In this document: positions 50,085-52,287 of the stretch, one piece after another
Layout of the letters: every line of letters starts with the position of its first letter
Position numbering within the stretch: the first letter of the stretch is position 1
Assembly: GCF_042650125.1 (NCBI RefSeq)
Contig: NZ_JBHSAP010000005.1
Location: 1-52,287, forward strand
Direction: 5' to 3'
Length of the DNA: 52,287 nucleotides
From: Salinithrix halophila
Lineage (GTDB): Bacteria; Bacillota; Bacilli; Thermoactinomycetales; DSM-45169
Program-made: the position numbers and the translations under genes
Notes under the pieces: model-generated
Told to the model about the DNA's origin: nothing
What the model saw: only the letters and a program-made list of their open reading frames with translations
Database searches by the model: none

Positions 50085-51329
50085 TCAGGAAACGGCAGTT
50101 TCTACAGACTCTCCCGTAACCTCTACGTCTGCCCCTTCCGACTTCGCCACGCAGGTAGCCACCATCGCATCACCGGTGATGTTGGTCGCCGTGCGGGCCA
50201 TGTCTAGGAGTCGATCGACGCCGAGGATAATACCGAGCCCTTCCAGGGGCAGCCCCACCGCCGGAAAGACAATGGTCAACATCACGATCCCCGCAGAGGG
50301 AATGGCTGCAGTCCCGATAGAAGCCAAGGTAGCCGTCAGAATAATCAACAACTGTTGTGAGAAACTAAGGTCGATGTTGTACAGCTGAGCGATAAAGATC
50401 GCAGCAGTTCCTTGCATGATCGCCGTTCCGTCCATGTTGATCGTCGCTCCAAGCGGCAGGACGAAACTGCTGACGCTCTTCGGCACCTTCAGCCCTTTCT
50501 CCACAGAGTTCATGGTGATCGGTAGAGTAGCCGCACTGCTGCTCGTGGTAAAGGCGACTTCCATCGCCGGGAACATGGCTTTGTAGAACTTAAACGGGTT
50601 CAGTTTGGCCATAAACTTCAGGAAAGCCCCGTAGGTGAGTGTCATATGAATCAACAGTGCCAACAGAAGCGTGATCATATAGAGGCCCATGGACGCGATC
50701 AAATCTAGACCCGCTTCCCCTACGGCTTTAGCCATCAGAGCGAAGGCAGCGTAAGGGACCACTTTCATCAACAGGTGAACCAGCTTCATCATGACTTCAT
50801 TGGCCTGCTCGACGAATTCCTTCACCCGGTTCACTTTATTGCCCAAGAGGGCAATTCCCGCACCAAAGGCGAGAGCGAAGAAGATAATCTGTAGCATCTG
50901 CCCCTCGGCCAATGCTTTAACCGGGTTTTCCGGTACGATGTTAAGCAGGGTATCCTTGATCGGCGGTGCCGCTTCGATGTCCGTTTTGTCCGGCTTCGCC
51001 ACATCTACCCCTTCACCCGGTGAAATGACGTTCGCCAACAGAAGGGCGATACTGATCGCAATCGCTGTCGTCAGCAGATACAACAGAATCGTCTTTCCAC
51101 CGATCCGACCCATTTTCTTCGGGTCGGAAATCCCGGCTGCACCCAAGACAATGGAGAAAAAGACAAGCGGGACTACGATCATCTTGATCGCTTTAATAAA
51201 GAGGTCTCCCACAGGAGCAAACACGTAATCGTTTAAGGTTGTAAATACGCTGGGGGCACCATAATTAAGAGCTAACCCAACAACCAGACCCAAACCAATT
51301 CCTAGAAGAATTTTCGTTGTGAGTTTCAT
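50085..51329 (-). CDS. Dicarboxylate/amino acid:cation symporter (DAACS, GltP/DctP-like)
   Basis: A 414-residue membrane symporter for glutamate, aspartate or C4-dicarboxylates driven by protons or sodium. Eight TM helices and two hairpins fit the family. Key motifs: TSSSAATLPI (hairpin 1), INMDGTAIMQG (TM7) and ASIGTAAIPSAGIV (hairpin 2), then RLLDMARTATNITGDA (TM8, substrate contacts). An Asp-rich extracellular loop (VDVAKPDKTDIEAAPP) lies between TM3 and TM4. Substrate choice between glutamate and dicarboxylate cannot be settled here. Single-gene unit with a possible cre site and promoter upstream. Confidence 0.93.
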   Translation of the reverse strand: MKLTTKILLGIGLGLVVGLALNYGAPSVFTTLNDYVFAPVGDLFIKAIKMIVVPLVFFSIVLGAAGISDPKKMGRIGGKTILLYLLTTAIAISIALLLANVISPGEGVDVAKPDKTDIEAAPPIKDTLLNIVPENPVKALAEGQMLQIIFFALAFGAGIALLGNKVNRVKEFVEQANEVMMKLVHLLMKVVPYAAFALMAKAVGEAGLDLIASMGLYMITLLLALLIHMTLTYGAFLKFMAKLNPFKFYKAMFPAMEVAFTTSSSAATLPITMNSVEKGLKVPKSVSSFVLPLGATINMDGTAIMQGTAAIFIAQLYNIDLSFSQQLLIILTATLASIGTAAIPSAGIVMLTIVFPAVGLPLEGLGIILGVDRLLDMARTATNITGDAMVATCVAKSEGADVEVTGESVETAVS

Positions 51330-51387
51330 AGAATTCCACCTGCCTTATCTGAAAATGATGAGGGCATCTCTTTTTTAGCATAGAAAA

Positions 51388-51401
51388 TGAAAGCGCTTCG
51401 A
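51388..51401. promoter_or_regulatory. Possible CcpA (cre) site
   Basis: TGAAAGCGCTTCGA matches the cre consensus TGWAANCGNTNWCA at twelve of fourteen places. It lies between the probable promoter and the symporter gene, a roadblock position. Confidence 0.4.
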
Positions 51402-51481
51402 GATTTGCCCATTGAAAAAAGAACCGGAATAGTACTGAAAAAGGCCGATTAATAATGCGTCTTTATTCCGAACCCTAGTCA

Positions 51482-51511
51482 ATTATAACACACAGTCGAC
51501 AAGCCTCGACA
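51482..51511 (-). promoter_or_regulatory. Candidate symporter promoter with Spo0A-like boxes
   Basis: A perfect TATAAT (51482-51487, minus strand). Where a -35 would be, TGTCGAG (51505-51511) and TGTCGAC (51495-51501) lie exactly 10 bp apart; each differs from the Spo0A box only in the last base. The leader would be about 145 bases. Confidence 0.4.
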
Positions 51512-51734
51512 CTTTCAAGGTACGCCAAATCATAACATTTCCCGCCATGAATCCCCTCCTGCCCCCTTGAATCGACGGGTTTTTCACCTGTCTTTTGACA
51601 ATACTACACGAGCCTTATGTTCTCCTTCTTTTGTCTGATGCCTTTTCAGATCCCGTCTATCGGAACATTTTGACAACTACTGTTTGGTTAAAGGTATGCC
51701 CGTAATTCCTTGTCCAAGAACCACCTTACGGTAT

Positions 51735-51759
51735 ACAAAAACCCACCCCTCGGGGTGGT
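51735..51759 (-). terminator. Second terminator downstream of the rRNA operon
   Basis: On the minus strand CCACCCC-GAG-GGGTGG-type stem followed by GTTTTTG. It would end any transcript that passes the first rrn terminator or begins in the 51766-51965 block. Confidence 0.7.
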
Positions 51760-51765
51760 CCGTAG

Positions 51766-51965
51766 TTGATGGTAGCGGGGGCACAAAGCCGGAATTCCGA
51801 ATCTGGTCAGGTTGTTCCTGCCACAGATATCGGATCTATCGGCTCCGCACTCTCCGGTTCCAATCAGGGCGGTTAGAGGAAACTCATGCGTCCCGCTAAA
51901 CGGTTGGGGAGCCTCCAGACAATCCGTCAGGTTGTCGGTTCCAGTAGGGTGCTTTGCCGAAAACC
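51766..51965 (-). other. Unexplained 200-bp block between two terminators
   Basis: Minus-strand sequence with no credible gene. It has repeated short words (GGAACCG twice; ACAACCTGAC at two sites about 120 bases apart), several small hairpins (e.g. GGCAGG/CCTG, GGAGCCG/CGGCTTT) and a terminator at its end. I could not match it to a riboswitch, tRNA, 6S or SRP RNA. May be an unrecognised RNA or spacer of the rrn operon. Confidence 0.3.
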
Positions 51966-51971
51966 GCCCAT

Positions 51972-52004
51972 AAAAAAAAGCATCCGCATAAAGCGGATGC
52001 TTTT
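51972..52004 (-). terminator. rRNA operon terminator
   Basis: On the minus strand AAAAGCATCCGC, a 4-5-base loop, GCGGATGC and eight T, directly after the 5S gene. Confidence 0.93.
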
Positions 52005-52009
52005 CTCGT

Positions 52010-52126
52010 GCCTGGCAACGTCCTACTCTCCCAGGGGCTCGCGCCCCAAGTACCATCGGCGCTGGAGGGCTTAACTGCCGTGTTCGGGATGGGAACGGGT
52101 GGGTCCCCTCCGCTGTCATCACCAGA
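52010..52126 (-). rRNA. rrf: 5S ribosomal RNA
   Basis: Minus-strand 117-base sequence with the 5S core: start TCTGGTGATGACAGCGGAGG, ACCCGTTCCCATCCCGAACAC, and the end GGGAGAGTAGGACGTTGCCAGGC whose last bases pair with the first. Ends estimated from the closing helix. Confidence 0.96.
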
Positions 52127-52195
52127 CAATTGGATTACAGGGTATGCACCCTGAAAACCGGATACGGAAGAAAAGCGTGTAGGTGGAATGAATCC

Positions 52196-52287
52196 AGGAG
52201 AAGTCCTCGACCGATTCGTATCCGTCAGCTGAACGCATCACTGCGCTTACACCTCGGACCGATCTACCTCGTCATCTTCAAGGGGTC
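52196..52287 (-). rRNA. rrl: 23S ribosomal RNA, 3' end only
   Basis: The last roughly 90 bases of 23S rRNA on the minus strand (GACCCCTTGAAGATGACGAGG...AATCGGTCGAGGACTT). The rest lies beyond the window. A 70-base spacer separates it from 5S; no tRNA is in the spacer. Confidence 0.92.

Noticed and set aside
51688..52122. Minus-strand open frame running from 5S rRNA to position 51688
   Set aside because: It begins inside the 5S gene and crosses the rrn terminator, so it is not a protein gene.
52127..52195. Possible tRNA in the 23S-5S spacer
   Set aside because: The 70-base spacer lacks a T-loop GTTCRA box and cloverleaf pairing.

Overview
The window looks like a chromosomal segment of a spore-forming, Gram-positive Bacillota of the Bacillales. 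Several things point this way: the gene order yerB-yerC / pcrB-pcrA-ligA, a twelve-gene pur operon in the Bacillus order, a guanine riboswitch plus PurR boxes in front of it, lipoproteins with Bacillus-type signals, strong GGAGG ribosome sites with many GTG and TTG starts, and apparent Spo0A boxes. The moderate GC content and the presence of purK and purE favour Thermoactinomycetaceae or a relative, but this is inference; no 16S sequence is present.

Layout. 1-0.7 kb: a DUF2797 gene cut off after its CxxC knuckle and a small unknown gene. 0.7-9 kb: a divergent PlsY paralogue, a nitroreductase, a YkvI transporter and two tandem PonA-like class A penicillin-binding proteins, each with its own terminator. 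9-15 kb: an SDR oxidoreductase, a small membrane protein, a secreted lipase, an RluA-type pseudouridine synthase and a transglutaminase-like lipoprotein. 15-17 kb: an XRE-TPR (RRNPP-like) regulator; in front of it lie tandem Spo0A-type boxes and a tiny possible transcription unit on the other strand. 17-23.5 kb: ligA, pcrA, pcrB, yerC and yerB.

23.6-28.3 kb (plus strand): an ECF sigma factor, its zinc anti-sigma factor and two membrane proteins of the LiaF/DUF4097 kind, then DUF2892, CBS-ACT and small hypothetical genes. 28.4-34.7 kb (minus strand): a compact cluster of a glycosyltransferase, two CDP-alcohol phosphatidyltransferases, a LicC-like cytidylyltransferase, an sn-glycerol-1-phosphate dehydrogenase and a TagGH-like exporter. 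It reads as a pathway for an exported phosphate-linked glycan built on a G1P-derived head group. 35.3-36.3 kb: a Ca2+/H+ exchanger.

36.4-50 kb: the pur operon purE-K-B-C-S-Q-L-F-M-N-H-orf-D, taking PRPP to IMP, with most genes overlapping or nearly so. Its control region holds two PurR boxes, a sigma-A promoter, a guanine riboswitch and its terminator. 50-51.3 kb: a dicarboxylate/glutamate symporter. 51.7-52.3 kb: the end of an rRNA operon on the minus strand (23S 3' end, 5S, terminators), with an unexplained 200-bp block between two terminators.

The most interesting parts are the G1P-centred envelope cluster, whose precursor is also the substrate of PcrB; the possible Spo0A-linked mini-transcript beside the RRNPP-like regulator; and enzyme-family members (PlsY-like, SDR, one CDP-alcohol transferase) that have lost defining catalytic residues.
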